A stretch of 64,000 nucleotides of DNA. Origin: Paraburkholderia sp. (GTDB lineage: Bacteria > Pseudomonadota > Gammaproteobacteria > Burkholderiales > Burkholderiaceae). Location of the stretch: assembly GCF_004298475.1 (NCBI RefSeq), contig NZ_SCRP01000002.1:186001-250000 (forward strand), written 5' to 3'. The notes under the pieces are model-generated. The model saw only the letters and a list, made by a program, of their open reading frames with translations, was not told the origin of the DNA and made no database searches. The position numbers and the translations under genes are program-made. This document shows, one piece after another, positions 1 to 7,890 of the stretch (position 1 is the stretch's first letter; every line of letters begins with the position of its first letter).

Positions 1-1032
1 CGTGAGCAGCAGCAGCGTCACGACCAGCACGCCGAACGTCGACATCGAAATCCACCACGCGTCCAGATTGCCCTTGCCCTGCGCAAGCAGTTCACCGAGG
101 CTCGGTGTCGGCGGCGGCACGCCGAGGCCGAGAAAATCGAGGCTCGTGAGCGCGAGGATCGAGCCGCTCATGCGAAACGGCAGGAACGTGATGACCGGCG
201 TGAGGCTGTTGGGCAGCACGTGGCGCCAGATGATCTGCCAGTTCGAGAGGCCCATCGCGCGTGCTGCGAGCACGTAATCCTGATTGCGGTTGCGCAGGAA
301 TTCGGCGCGCACGTAGTCGGAGAGTCCGATCCAGCCGAACAGCGACAACAAAATGATCAGCAGGATGAAACCCGGCTCGAAAATCGACGCGAAGATGATC
401 AGCAGATACAGCTCGGGCATCGCGCTCCAGATTTCGATGAGCCGCTGCCCGACGATATCGACCTTGCCGCCGAAGTACCCCTGCACGGCGCCCGCGAGCA
501 CGCCGATGATCGTGCCGATCGCGGTCAGCACGAGCGCGAACTCCACCGAGACGCGAAAACCGTAGACCAGCCGCGCGAAAAGGTCGCGGCCGCTCGCGTC
601 GGTGCCGAGCCAGTTCTGCCGCGACGGCGGCGCCGGATTCGGCACCTTCGAGAAGTAGTTGAGCGTGTCGTAGTAGTACGGATTCGGCGGATAGATCGCG
701 AAGTTGCCGGGCGCATCGAAGCGATGGCGGATATACGGATCGAGATAATCGGCGGGGGTCGGGAAATCGCCGCCGAACGTGGTCTCGGGATACGCCTTGA
801 AGAGCGGGAAATACAGGTGAGCGTCGTAGCGCACGACCAGTGGCTTGTCGTTGCTCCAGAGCGGGCCCGCGAGGCTCGCCGCGAACGCGACGAGAAACAC
901 GATCAGGCTCCAGTAGCCGAGCCGCTGCTGCCGAAAACGCGCCCAGACGCGCGAGGCCGGCGTGGGTGACTTGAAAGCGCGCACGGACTCGGTGCGCAAT
1001 GCCGATTCTGCGCCGGAACGGACTCGGTTCAA
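1..1032 (-). CDS. yejE: Peptide ABC transporter permease YejE (3' end outside window)
   Basis: Inner-membrane permease of a YejABEF-type oligopeptide importer. 344 codons are present and the stop lies beyond base 1; E. coli YejE is about this long, so little is missing. The reading frame starts with a membrane segment around GYWSLIVFLVAFAASLAG. A YejE-type periplasmic insertion follows (FAIYPPNPYYYDTLNYFSK), then LGTDASGRDLFARLVYG, and later the EAA-like loop AARAMGLSNWQIIWRHVLPN that contacts the ATPase. The chosen start is TTG at 1032, because GGAG lies 7 bases upstream of it inside the end of yejB. No ATG is suitably placed; a later TTG or GTG is possible. It follows yejB directly, so the two are probably translationally coupled. 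Confidence 0.88.
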   Translation of the reverse strand, partial: MNRVRSGAESALRTESVRAFKSPTPASRVWARFRQQRLGYWSLIVFLVAFAASLAGPLWSNDKPLVVRYDAHLYFPLFKAYPETTFGGDFPTPADYLDPYIRHRFDAPGNFAIYPPNPYYYDTLNYFSKVPNPAPPSRQNWLGTDASGRDLFARLVYGFRVSVEFALVLTAIGTIIGVLAGAVQGYFGGKVDIVGQRLIEIWSAMPELYLLIIFASIFEPGFILLIILLSLFGWIGLSDYVRAEFLRNRNQDYVLAARAMGLSNWQIIWRHVLPNSLTPVITFLPFRMSGSILALTSLDFLGLGVPPPTPSLGELLAQGKGNLDAWWISMSTFGVLVVTLLLLT

Positions 1033-1033
1033 C

Positions 1034-2071
1034 TCAGCGCTCCAGTTGTTCGAATTGGATGCGGGGATCGACCCACACGTAGCAGAGATCGGAGATCAGT
1101 TTCGTCAGCAGTCCGATCAATGTGAAGAGATAAAGCGTGCCGAGCACGACGGGATAGTCGCGCCGCACCACCGACTCGTACGAAAGCAGCCCGAGGCCGT
1201 CGAGCGAAAAGAGCGTCTCGATCAGCAGGCTGCCCGTGAAGAACGCGCCGATAAACGCCGCGGGAAACCCCACCACGAGCGGCAGCAACGCATTGCGGAA
1301 GACGTGCTTCCAGAGCACGGTGCGCTCGGAGAGGCCTTTCGCGCGCGCGGTGAGCACATATTGACGGCGGATCTCTTCGAGGAACGCGTTCTTCGTGAGC
1401 ATGGTCGTCACGGCAAAACTGCCGACCACCGACGCCGTCACGGGCAGCGTGATGTGCCACAGGTAGTCGAGGATCTTGCCGCCCCACGACAGCGTGTCCC
1501 AGTTGTCGGACGTGAGGTTGCGCAACGGAAACAACTGCAGGAATGTGCCGCCGCCAAACAGCACGAGCAGCAGCACGCCGAGCACGAAACCCGGAATCGC
1601 ATAGCCGATCAGCACGACGAGGCTCGTGACGAGATCGAAGCGCGAGCCGTTGCGCACCGCTTTCGCGATGCCCAACGGCACCGATATCAGATACGTGAGG
1701 AAGAAGGTCCATAACCCGATGCTGATCGACACCGGCAGCTTCGAAACGATCAGCGACCACACGCTCTGGTGATGGAAATAGCTCTGCCCGAGATCGAAGC
1801 GAGCGAAACGCCGGAGCATCAGGAAATAGCGTTCGAGCGGGGGCTTGTCGAAGCCGTAGAGCGCCTTGAGCTGCGCGATCTGCTGCGCATCGACGCCCGA
1901 GTGCGCGCGCATGCCGAACGGCATGCCCTGCTCGGCGCCGCGGCGCAGTTCCCGCACCGCCTGCTCGACGGGGCCGCCCGGCACAAACTGAATCACGGCG
2001 AAGGTCAGCGTCAATACGCCGAACAGCGTCGGGATCATCAGCAGCAAGCGTTTGACGATATAGCTCCACAT
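1034..2071 (-). CDS. yejB: Peptide ABC transporter permease YejB
   Basis: 345-residue inner-membrane permease of the DppB/OppB family, partner of YejE in importing oligopeptides. The N-terminus MWSYIVKRLLLMIPTLFGVL is the usual first membrane helix. A periplasmic loop and further helices follow. The permease signature LTARAKGLSERTVLWKHVFR lies near residue 240, and the C-terminus VDPRIQFE is typical of the family. The gene sits 42 bases downstream of the binding-protein gene and its stop is adjacent to the yejE start, which supports one transcript yejA-yejB-yejE. The ATPase gene yejF would be expected just beyond the left edge. Confidence 0.95.
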   Translation of the reverse strand: MWSYIVKRLLLMIPTLFGVLTLTFAVIQFVPGGPVEQAVRELRRGAEQGMPFGMRAHSGVDAQQIAQLKALYGFDKPPLERYFLMLRRFARFDLGQSYFHHQSVWSLIVSKLPVSISIGLWTFFLTYLISVPLGIAKAVRNGSRFDLVTSLVVLIGYAIPGFVLGVLLLVLFGGGTFLQLFPLRNLTSDNWDTLSWGGKILDYLWHITLPVTASVVGSFAVTTMLTKNAFLEEIRRQYVLTARAKGLSERTVLWKHVFRNALLPLVVGFPAAFIGAFFTGSLLIETLFSLDGLGLLSYESVVRRDYPVVLGTLYLFTLIGLLTKLISDLCYVWVDPRIQFEQLER

Positions 2072-2113
2072 GCTCCTGGCGTCCGTGAGTGATGACTGCG
2101 TGGCAAGGCCGCG

Positions 2114-4027
2114 TCAGGGCGCGACGCTCTGGTGCGGCTTGAACCACCATGTCGAGGTGATCCAGTCGATCGCGCCGTAATAAAGCGGCAGCTTCGCCGG
2201 GTAAGCCAGCGTGTTCCGGAACGCGACGCGGTGCGTCGTGTTGTACCACTGCGGTACGACATAGTAGCCGCGCATGAGCACCCGGTCGAGCGCGTGCGCG
2301 GCGTCGAGCAGTTGATCGAGCGTTTGCGCCTGCGTGAGCGCCTTGAGAATCGCATCGACGGCCGGCGATTTCACGCCGATCAGATTGCCCGAGCCCGGCT
2401 CGTCGGCGGCCTTGCTGCCGAAGCGGTCGACCTGCTCCGCGCCCGGCACCTGCACGTCGGGAAAGCGGATCGTCGTCATGTCGAAGTCGAAGGCGTCGAG
2501 CCGCTTTTGATAAAGCGCAAAGTCGACCGCACGATAGTTCACGCGAATCCCGAGCCGCACGAGCGCCTGCGTGTACTGCGCCATGATCGGCGCCCATTGC
2601 GCCGAAGCGCTCGTGTCGTCGAGCACTTCGAACTCGAACGGCTCGCCTTGCGCGTTGCGCAGCGCGCCGTCGCGATAGGTCCAGCCCGCTGCCGCAAGCA
2701 GGCCGCGCGCCTTGAGCAGGTTCGTGCGCAACGAACCGGGCGGATCGGTGTTCGGCTGCATCGGCGGCGGGCCGAACACGGCTGGATCGAGGTCTTTGCG
2801 CCACGGTTCGAGCAAGGCCAGTTCGCCCGATGAGGGCAGCCCCTTCGCCTGCAACCCGGTATTCGCGAACCAGCTATCGAGCCGCGTGTACTGGCTGTAG
2901 AACAGCATGCGGTTAAGCCACTGGAAATCCAGCGCGAGATCGAGTGCCTGCCTCACGCGCACGTCCTGGAAAATCGGCTTGCGCAGGTTGATGACGAAGC
3001 CTTGCATGCCCGTGCCGTTGTGCTGCGGGAACTCGCGCTTGATAAGCTCGCCGCTGTCGAAGCGCTTGCCGACGTCGCGCCGCACCCAGTTGCGCGCGAC
3101 GTTTTCGACCAGCGCATCGTATTCGCCGGCCTTGAACGCTTCGAGACGCGCGACGTCGTCGGAATAGAGCTTGTAGGTGATGCGCTCGAAGTTGTTCGTG
3201 CCGACGCGCACCGGCAAGTCCTTGCCCCAATAGTGCGGATCGAGCTTGTAGGTGATCGTGCGGCCATTCGAGTGGTGCTCGATCACATACGGCCCGCTGC
3301 CGATCGGCTCCTCGAACGCAATCTGATCGAACGCAATGCGGCTGCCGTCGGCGCGCATCCCCCACTTCTGGGAGAACACCGGCATGCCGCCGGCGATCAG
3401 CGGCAGTTCGCGATTGCGGGTGCGAAACTCGAAGCGGATCGTCGCTGGATCGACCACTACGGCGCGCGTGATTTCGCTGAAATTCGCCTGCACCGATGGC
3501 GAAGCCTGCCGGCTCTTGAGCGTGTCGAGCGAGAATTTGACGTCGGCGGCCGTGACCGGATCGCCGTTCGAAAAACGCGCGCGCGGATTCAGATGGAACG
3601 TCACCGAAAGCCGGTCGGGCGCGATGCGAATGTCGTCGGCAAGCAGGCCGTATGCGGATGCCACCTCGTCCATGCTGCCTGCTGTCAGGCTCTCGAACAT
3701 CAAGCCGAGGCCGGGCGCCGCGTTGCCGCGCATCGTGAAGGGATTGAACTTGTCGAAGCTCGTGAGGCGATCCGGATTCGCGAGCACGAGCGTACCGCCC
3801 TTCGGCGCATCCGGATTCACATAGTCGAAGTGCCTGAAACCGGGCGGATATTTCGGCTCGCCGAATTGCGCAATCGCATACGCGGCGTGCGCGAACGGCA
3901 TCGCCGCGAATGAAAACGCGAGCGCCAGACAACAGGCCGCCCCCCTCTTCGCCCACGCGCAAAGCCGCGTCGCAACCGTTTGCCCGCGCTGCGCGCGCGC
4001 TGCCCTTGCGGGCGTTCCTGTCGTCAT
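2114..4027 (-). CDS. yejA: Peptide ABC transporter periplasmic binding protein YejA
   Basis: 637-residue solute-binding protein of the SBP_bac_5 family, which captures oligopeptides in the periplasm for YejBE. A long basic N-terminal stretch precedes a hydrophobic core (CCLALAFSFAAMPFAHA), with likely signal peptidase I cleavage near residue 48. The mature part opens with FGEPKYPPGFRHFDYVNPDA, the usual YejA start, and contains FSNGDPVTAADVKFSLD, a family hallmark. In E. coli this importer also carries microcin C; whether it does so here is unknown. The gene is divergent from fabI with 105 bases between the start codons. An ATTCTA (TAGAAT on the coding strand) at 4067-4072 could be its -10 box, without a clear -35. 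Confidence 0.93.
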   Translation of the reverse strand: MTTGTPARAARAQRGQTVATRLCAWAKRGAACCLALAFSFAAMPFAHAAYAIAQFGEPKYPPGFRHFDYVNPDAPKGGTLVLANPDRLTSFDKFNPFTMRGNAAPGLGLMFESLTAGSMDEVASAYGLLADDIRIAPDRLSVTFHLNPRARFSNGDPVTAADVKFSLDTLKSRQASPSVQANFSEITRAVVVDPATIRFEFRTRNRELPLIAGGMPVFSQKWGMRADGSRIAFDQIAFEEPIGSGPYVIEHHSNGRTITYKLDPHYWGKDLPVRVGTNNFERITYKLYSDDVARLEAFKAGEYDALVENVARNWVRRDVGKRFDSGELIKREFPQHNGTGMQGFVINLRKPIFQDVRVRQALDLALDFQWLNRMLFYSQYTRLDSWFANTGLQAKGLPSSGELALLEPWRKDLDPAVFGPPPMQPNTDPPGSLRTNLLKARGLLAAAGWTYRDGALRNAQGEPFEFEVLDDTSASAQWAPIMAQYTQALVRLGIRVNYRAVDFALYQKRLDAFDFDMTTIRFPDVQVPGAEQVDRFGSKAADEPGSGNLIGVKSPAVDAILKALTQAQTLDQLLDAAHALDRVLMRGYYVVPQWYNTTHRVAFRNTLAYPAKLPLYYGAIDWITSTWWFKPHQSVAP

Positions 4028-4132
4028 GGGTGGCGATTTGTCCAGTCAGCGGTGTCTTGTGAGAGAATTCTACCCAAACCGCGCGGCACGGCACTCGGGG
4101 CGCGCGACGCATTGACCTGATTAGGAGAATCC

Positions 4133-4924
4133 ATGGGCTTCCTCGCTGGCAAACGCATCCTGCTGACCGGGCTGCTGTCGAACCGCTCGATCGCATATGG
4201 CATCGCGCAAGCCTGCAAACGCGAAGGTGCAGAGTTGGCGTTCACGTACGTCGGCGAGCGTTTCAAGGACCGCATCACAGAATTTGCGAACGAGTTTGAC
4301 AGCAACCTCGTGTTCCCTTGCGACGTCGCCGACGACGCGCAGATCGAAGCCCTCTTCGTTGATCTGAAGCAGCACTGGGATACGCTCGACGGCCTCGTCC
4401 ACGCGATCGGCTTTGCGCCGCGCGAGGCGATTGCGGGCGATTTTCTCGACGGCATGACGCGCGAAAATTTCCGCATCGCGCACGACATTTCGGCGTACAG
4501 CTTCCCCGCGCTCGCGAAGGCTGCGGAGCCGATGCTCGCCAACAACGCATCGCTCGTCACCCTGACCTACCTCGGCGCCGAACGCGCGATTCCGAACTAC
4601 AACACGATGGGTCTCGCGAAGGCCTCGCTCGAAGCAAGCGTGCGCTATCTCGCGGTTTCGCTCGGCCCGAAGGATATCCGTGTGAACGGCGTTTCAGCCG
4701 GTCCGATCAAGACGCTCGCGGCGAGCGGCATCAAGAGCTTTGGCAAGCTTCTCGGCTTTGTCGAGGCGAACGCGCCGCTGCAGCGTAATGTGACGATCGA
4801 ACAGGTTGGCAACTCGACTGCGTTCCTGCTTTCCGATCTCGCGAGCGGCATAAGCGCCGAGATCATGCACGTCGACGGTGGCTTTCACGCCGTGGTCGGC
4901 GTCATGGCCGGTCTCGGCGAATAA
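4133..4924 (+). CDS. fabI: Enoyl-[acyl-carrier-protein] reductase (NADH) FabI
   Basis: 263-residue short-chain dehydrogenase that catalyses the last reduction of each fatty-acid elongation cycle. The cofactor region [14 protein letters not shown] is at residues 13-26. Catalytic Tyr146, Tyr156 and Lys163 fall at the same numbers as in E. coli FabI ([19 protein letters not shown]). Gly93 and Met159, known positions affecting triclosan binding in E. coli, are also present. AGGAG lies 6 bases before the ATG. The gene ends just upstream of a strong terminator and appears to be monocistronic. Confidence 0.97.
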   Translation: MGFLAGKRILLTGLLSNRSIAYGIAQACKREGAELAFTYVGERFKDRITEFANEFDSNLVFPCDVADDAQIEALFVDLKQHWDTLDGLVHAIGFAPREAIAGDFLDGMTRENFRIAHDISAYSFPALAKAAEPMLANNASLVTLTYLGAERAIPNYNTMGLAKASLEASVRYLAVSLGPKDIRVNGVSAGPIKTLAASGIKSFGKLLGFVEANAPLQRNVTIEQVGNSTAFLLSDLASGISAEIMHVDGGFHAVVGVMAGLGE

Positions 4925-4983
4925 CGTATTGCCGACGCACCGCCCGCGCTTCGTTGCGCGGGCAACTTGCAAGACACAAAAAA

Positions 4984-5010
4984 GCCGCCCTCCAGGGCGG
5001 CTTTTCTTTT
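4984..5010. terminator. Bidirectional intrinsic terminator between fabI and the gene at 5050
   Basis: Perfect stem GCCGCCCT/AGGGCGGC at 4984-5001 followed by a T-rich run to 5010. On the other side an A run at 4978-4983 supplies the U-tract for the minus strand. It can stop fabI transcripts and those of the convergent small gene. Confidence 0.9.
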
Positions 5011-5049
5011 GCGGCGCTTTTGCGTCACCAGGCGCCGCGCACGACGCGC

Positions 5050-5385
5050 TTAGTGCCAGCGGCCGTGATCGTGATCATGATCGCCCCAGCGGCCACGATC
5101 TTCACCGCGGCCATGATGGCGATACCAATCGTCGCGGCCCCAGTAGCGGCGACCATCCCAATAGCGGTCTCCGTGCCAGCCAATGATGACTGCCGGCCCC
5201 GGTGCGACATAAACCGGCGCGGGCTGATAGACGACGGGCGGCGGCGCGTAAACCGGCGCCGGCGCGACATAAACCGGGGCAGGAACGCCGATATTGACAC
5301 CAACATTCACGCCAGCCATGGCTGCACCCGACGCACCGATAGCCACACCCCCGACAAGCATTGCAAGAACACGTGCGAACTTCAT
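5050..5385 (-). CDS. Small exported protein, Pro/Val/Tyr-rich with His/Asp/Arg-rich tail
   Basis: 111-residue protein I cannot assign to a characterised family. Residues 1-24 form a clear signal peptide (MKFARVLAMLVGGVAIGASG, cleavage after AMA). Residues 33-66 are repeats built from APVYVAP/APVY units. The tail from residue 70 is rich in Trp, Tyr, Arg, His and Asp and ends in DHDHDHGRWH, which could bind metal; that is inference. The start at 5385 is chosen because AAGGTGAG precedes it and the signal peptide begins there; a longer frame opens at 5454. A TATATT (-10 like, 5421-5426) overlaps a 10-bp palindrome TTGCATGCAA at 5413-5422. Confidence 0.8.
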   Translation of the reverse strand: MKFARVLAMLVGGVAIGASGAAMAGVNVGVNIGVPAPVYVAPAPVYAPPPVVYQPAPVYVAPGPAVIIGWHGDRYWDGRRYWGRDDWYRHHGRGEDRGRWGDHDHDHGRWH

Positions 5386-5454
5386 GGACTCACCTTTTTG
5401 CGAATGATTTTGTTGCATGCAATATAGCGCAGCCTCGGGCAGCGAACATTTCAC

Positions 5455-5828
5455 GTTTGTAATAACTGATGCACAGAGCGCCTCTGGGCAAGCCGTCGTA
5501 ACGTCTCGTTACAAGGGTGTGGGCGGAGCCACACCTCAGTGCCCGCGCAGCATGGCGTGAAACGCATTAACAACTTTCCCGGCATTCACTGCCCATGCGC
5601 CGAAACTGCGCGCTACTGCAACGCCCGGCAGCATAACATCGCTCACGATGCCCTGGAGGCAAGTCTCGCAACGTTTGCGAGCTGAAGTTGTCACACTCCA
5701 CAATCGGCCATTCGGGATTTCTACAACGGCGCGCCAGGCGAAACGGTACATCGCCGCACATCGCTGCGCAGTCCTGACATTTCCGCCAGTCACGGATTGA
5801 TTTCGCGAAACCACATTTTCCCGCCGAA
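5455..5828. other. Intergenic stretch without a supported gene, AT-richer
   Basis: This 370-base stretch lies between the small exported gene and the tRNA-Ser terminator and is visibly less GC-rich than its flanks. It holds a 7-bp hairpin GGTGTGG/CCACACC at 5516-5535. A 92-codon frame runs through it on the minus strand, but its third positions lack the strong G/C bias of real genes here. No gene is called. Confidence 0.6.
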
Positions 5829-5832
5829 AAAC

Positions 5833-5863
5833 AAAAACCCCGCAAGTCCGAGAACTTGCGGGG
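5833..5863 (-). terminator. Terminator of tRNA-Ser
   Basis: 10-bp stem CCCCGCAAGT (5838-5847) with ACTTGCGGGG (5854-5863). An A run at 5833-5837 gives the U-tract for minus-strand transcription. It lies just downstream of the tRNA 3' end. Confidence 0.88.
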
Positions 5864-5880
5864 TTTCGCCACCATATGAC

Positions 5881-5974
5881 TGGCGGAGACGGAGGGATTC
5901 GAACCCTCGATCCAGGTTTTGGCCCAGATGCTCCCTTAGCAGGGGAGTGCCTTCGACCTCTCGGCCACGTCTCC
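5881..5974 (-). tRNA. tRNA-Ser(GCU)
   Basis: 94-base serine tRNA with an encoded CCA. The acceptor stem GGAGACG pairs with CGTCTCC, with discriminator G. The anticodon arm is CTCCC-CTGCTAA-GGGAG, giving anticodon GCU, which reads AGC/AGU. A long variable arm and a T arm with GGTTCGAATCC are present, as expected for a class II tRNA. It has its own promoter (6019-6047) and terminator. Confidence 0.97.
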
Positions 5975-6018
5975 CGAAAACTTCGCTCGCGCCAGGGAGG
6001 CAGCGCGACGAAGCCAAG

Positions 6019-6047
6019 ATGATAGCGGGTTAGCGCGTCGCGGTCAA
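6019..6047 (-). promoter_or_regulatory. Sigma-70 promoter for tRNA-Ser
   Basis: On the minus strand TTGACC (6042-6047), a 17-base spacer and TATCAT (6019-6024). The -10 box lies 45 bases before the tRNA 5' end, which fits a short 5' leader trimmed by RNase P. Confidence 0.8.
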
Positions 6048-6086
6048 TTTGTGGGATGTATTTTTTTGCAGGATTTCAGCCGGTAA

Positions 6087-6110
6087 GCAGTCAACCGCGC
6101 AGTCAACCGC
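6087..6110. repeat. 12-bp tandem duplication
   Basis: Two perfect adjacent copies of GCAGTCAACCGC in the spacer between lysC and tRNA-Ser, followed by a further GC. Read on the minus strand the unit contains TTGACT, so the duplication doubles a -35-like hexamer. Confidence 0.9.
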
Positions 6111-6188
6111 GCGACCAACTTCGCAAATAAACTTCGGCCACCATACTGCTACGTCCACGAGACCTGTCAAACGCGCGTCACATGGCGC

Positions 6189-7439
6189 TCACTCGTGCTC
6201 GAGATCGAATGCCTTGTGCAGCGCGCGTACCGCCAGTTCCATGTACTTCTCGTCGATCAGCACCGAAATCTTGATTTCGGAGGTCGAGATCATCTGGATG
6301 TTGATGCCCTCTTCCGACAGCGTGCGGAACATCTTGCTCGCGACGCCGACATGCGAGCGCATGCCCACGCCAACCACGGAAATCTTCGACACCTTCGGGT
6401 CGCCGAGCACCTGCTCGGCTTTCACGTGATCCTTCACCTGGCTCGTGAGGATATCCATCGCGCGCGTGTAATCGCCGCGGGCCACCGTGAACGTGAAAGC
6501 GGTTTTGCCCTCCACGCTCTGGTTCTGGATGATCATGTCGACGTCGATGTTCGCATCCGCCACCGGGCCGAGGATCTGATACGCAATTCCCGGCTTGTCG
6601 GGCACGCCCATCACGGCGATGCGGGCCTCGTCGCGCTGGAACGCGATACCCGAAATAACTGCTTTTTCCATGGTGTCGTCTTCTTCAAAAGTAATCAGGG
6701 TGCCCGATTTCATTTCCTCGTCGAGCGGCATCATCGGGTCGGTCAGGCTGGAGAGCACGCGCGTCTTCACCTGATACTTGCCTGCGAATTCGACCGAACG
6801 GATCTGCAGCACCTTCGAACCGAGGCTGGCCATTTCCAGCATCTCTTCGAACGTGATGCGATCGAGGCGGCGCGCGTCGTCCACCACGCGCGGGTCGGTC
6901 GTGTAGACGCCGTCGACGTCCGTGTAGATGAGGCATTCGTCGGCCTCCAGCGCCGCGGCCACCGCGACCGCCGAAGTGTCCGAGCCGCCGCGGCCAAGCG
7001 TCGTGATGTGACCTTCGGGATCGATGCCCTGGAAGCCCGTGATCACGACCACCTTGCCCGCATCGAGGTCGGCCAGCACGCGCTCGCCGTCGATTTCGCT
7101 GATACGCGCCTTCGTGAACGAACTGTCGGTTTTGACCGGGACTTGCCAGCCGGTGTAGCTGATGGCGTCGACGCCGGCTTCGTGCAGCGCGATGGACAGC
7201 AGGCCGACGCTGACCTGCTCGCCGGTTGACGCGATCATGTCGAGTTCGCGCGGATTCGGCTGCGCGGAAATCTCTTTCGCGAGCCCGAGCAGGCGGTTGG
7301 TTTCGCCGGACATCGCCGAAGGCACGACGACCATTTTGTGGCCTGCCTTGTGCCATTTGGCAACGCGCCTGGCGACGTTCTTGATGCGCTCGACCGAGCC
7401 CATCGAGGTGCCGCCGTATTTGTGTACGATGAGTGCCAT
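6189..7439 (-). CDS. lysC: Aspartate kinase
   Basis: 416-residue aspartokinase, first step of the lysine, threonine, methionine and diaminopimelate pathway. KYGGTS at residues 7-12 is the kinase signature, and GRGGSDTSAVAVAAAL is the conserved catalytic region. Two C-terminal ACT domains (about 265-340 and 345-410) suggest feedback control by end-product amino acids. The length matches the betaproteobacterial alpha-subunit form; an internal beta-subunit start is possible. It follows tilS after 450 bases, which hold a possible promoter, and ends upstream of the tRNA-Ser gene. There is no clear Shine-Dalgarno before the ATG. Confidence 0.96.
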   Translation of the reverse strand: MALIVHKYGGTSMGSVERIKNVARRVAKWHKAGHKMVVVPSAMSGETNRLLGLAKEISAQPNPRELDMIASTGEQVSVGLLSIALHEAGVDAISYTGWQVPVKTDSSFTKARISEIDGERVLADLDAGKVVVITGFQGIDPEGHITTLGRGGSDTSAVAVAAALEADECLIYTDVDGVYTTDPRVVDDARRLDRITFEEMLEMASLGSKVLQIRSVEFAGKYQVKTRVLSSLTDPMMPLDEEMKSGTLITFEEDDTMEKAVISGIAFQRDEARIAVMGVPDKPGIAYQILGPVADANIDVDMIIQNQSVEGKTAFTFTVARGDYTRAMDILTSQVKDHVKAEQVLGDPKVSKISVVGVGMRSHVGVASKMFRTLSEEGINIQMISTSEIKISVLIDEKYMELAVRALHKAFDLEHE

Positions 7440-7890
7440 TGTCGTTCTGAACTGGAGATGTTACTGCGCTGGCGCACTGAAGACAGCGTCGCCACCGGGC
7501 CTCTGGCCCCTGGCTTGGCGACGGCTTGCATGCAGCGCGTGCAGCACGCGCGGAATTTGTCCGGCGCGCGAAAATGATTGGGTTCCGGCGCCCCTGCCCG
7601 CATGTCGCGACGATGTCCCCGCAACCGACGCTTAACCGCCGAAGGAAAGATCGCGCCCTCTTCACTGCATGCCGCTTTTGGCGGCGTCCGTGAACACGAA
7701 AAAGCGGACTGGACAAACGAGTTAACCTACCCGATCAGCGCAGAAATTTCAAGACGAAATTGGCTATTCATGGGCGAAAAAGGCTTGTGCAGCAAGGATT
7801 TGCAGCAATTGGCGCTATTAATTGAACCCTTTTTACCAATATCGACCTCGTACAGGCGCGCATAATGGGGGCCGATTAATTTTTATAACG
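7440..7890 (-). other. Long spacer upstream of lysC
   Basis: No gene is supported in these 451 bases. The half next to tilS (7740-7890) is AT-rich. The half next to lysC is GC-rich and would be leader RNA if transcription starts at the candidate promoter 7724-7752. I see no lysine riboswitch-like element. Confidence 0.55.
7724..7752 (-). promoter_or_regulatory. Candidate lysC promoter
   Basis: TTGAAA (7747-7752), a 17-base spacer and TAGGTT (7724-7729) on the minus strand. The -10 match is weak. It would give a leader of roughly 280 bases before lysC. Confidence 0.3.

Noticed and set aside
1029..2804. 591-codon frame overlapping yejB and yejA
   Set aside because: It is a shifted frame over two clear transporter genes and its product is Arg/Ala-rich.
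5536..5814. 92-codon minus-strand frame next to tRNA-Ser
   Set aside because: It reads less repetitively than most shadows, but third positions lack G/C bias, there is no ribosome-binding site and no family is recognised.
6087..6110. CRISPR-like repeat
   Set aside because: Only two adjacent copies with no spacer, and no cas genes in the window.
7440..7890. Lysine riboswitch upstream of lysC
   Set aside because: No multi-stem lysine aptamer pattern could be seen and this riboswitch is not typical of betaproteobacteria.
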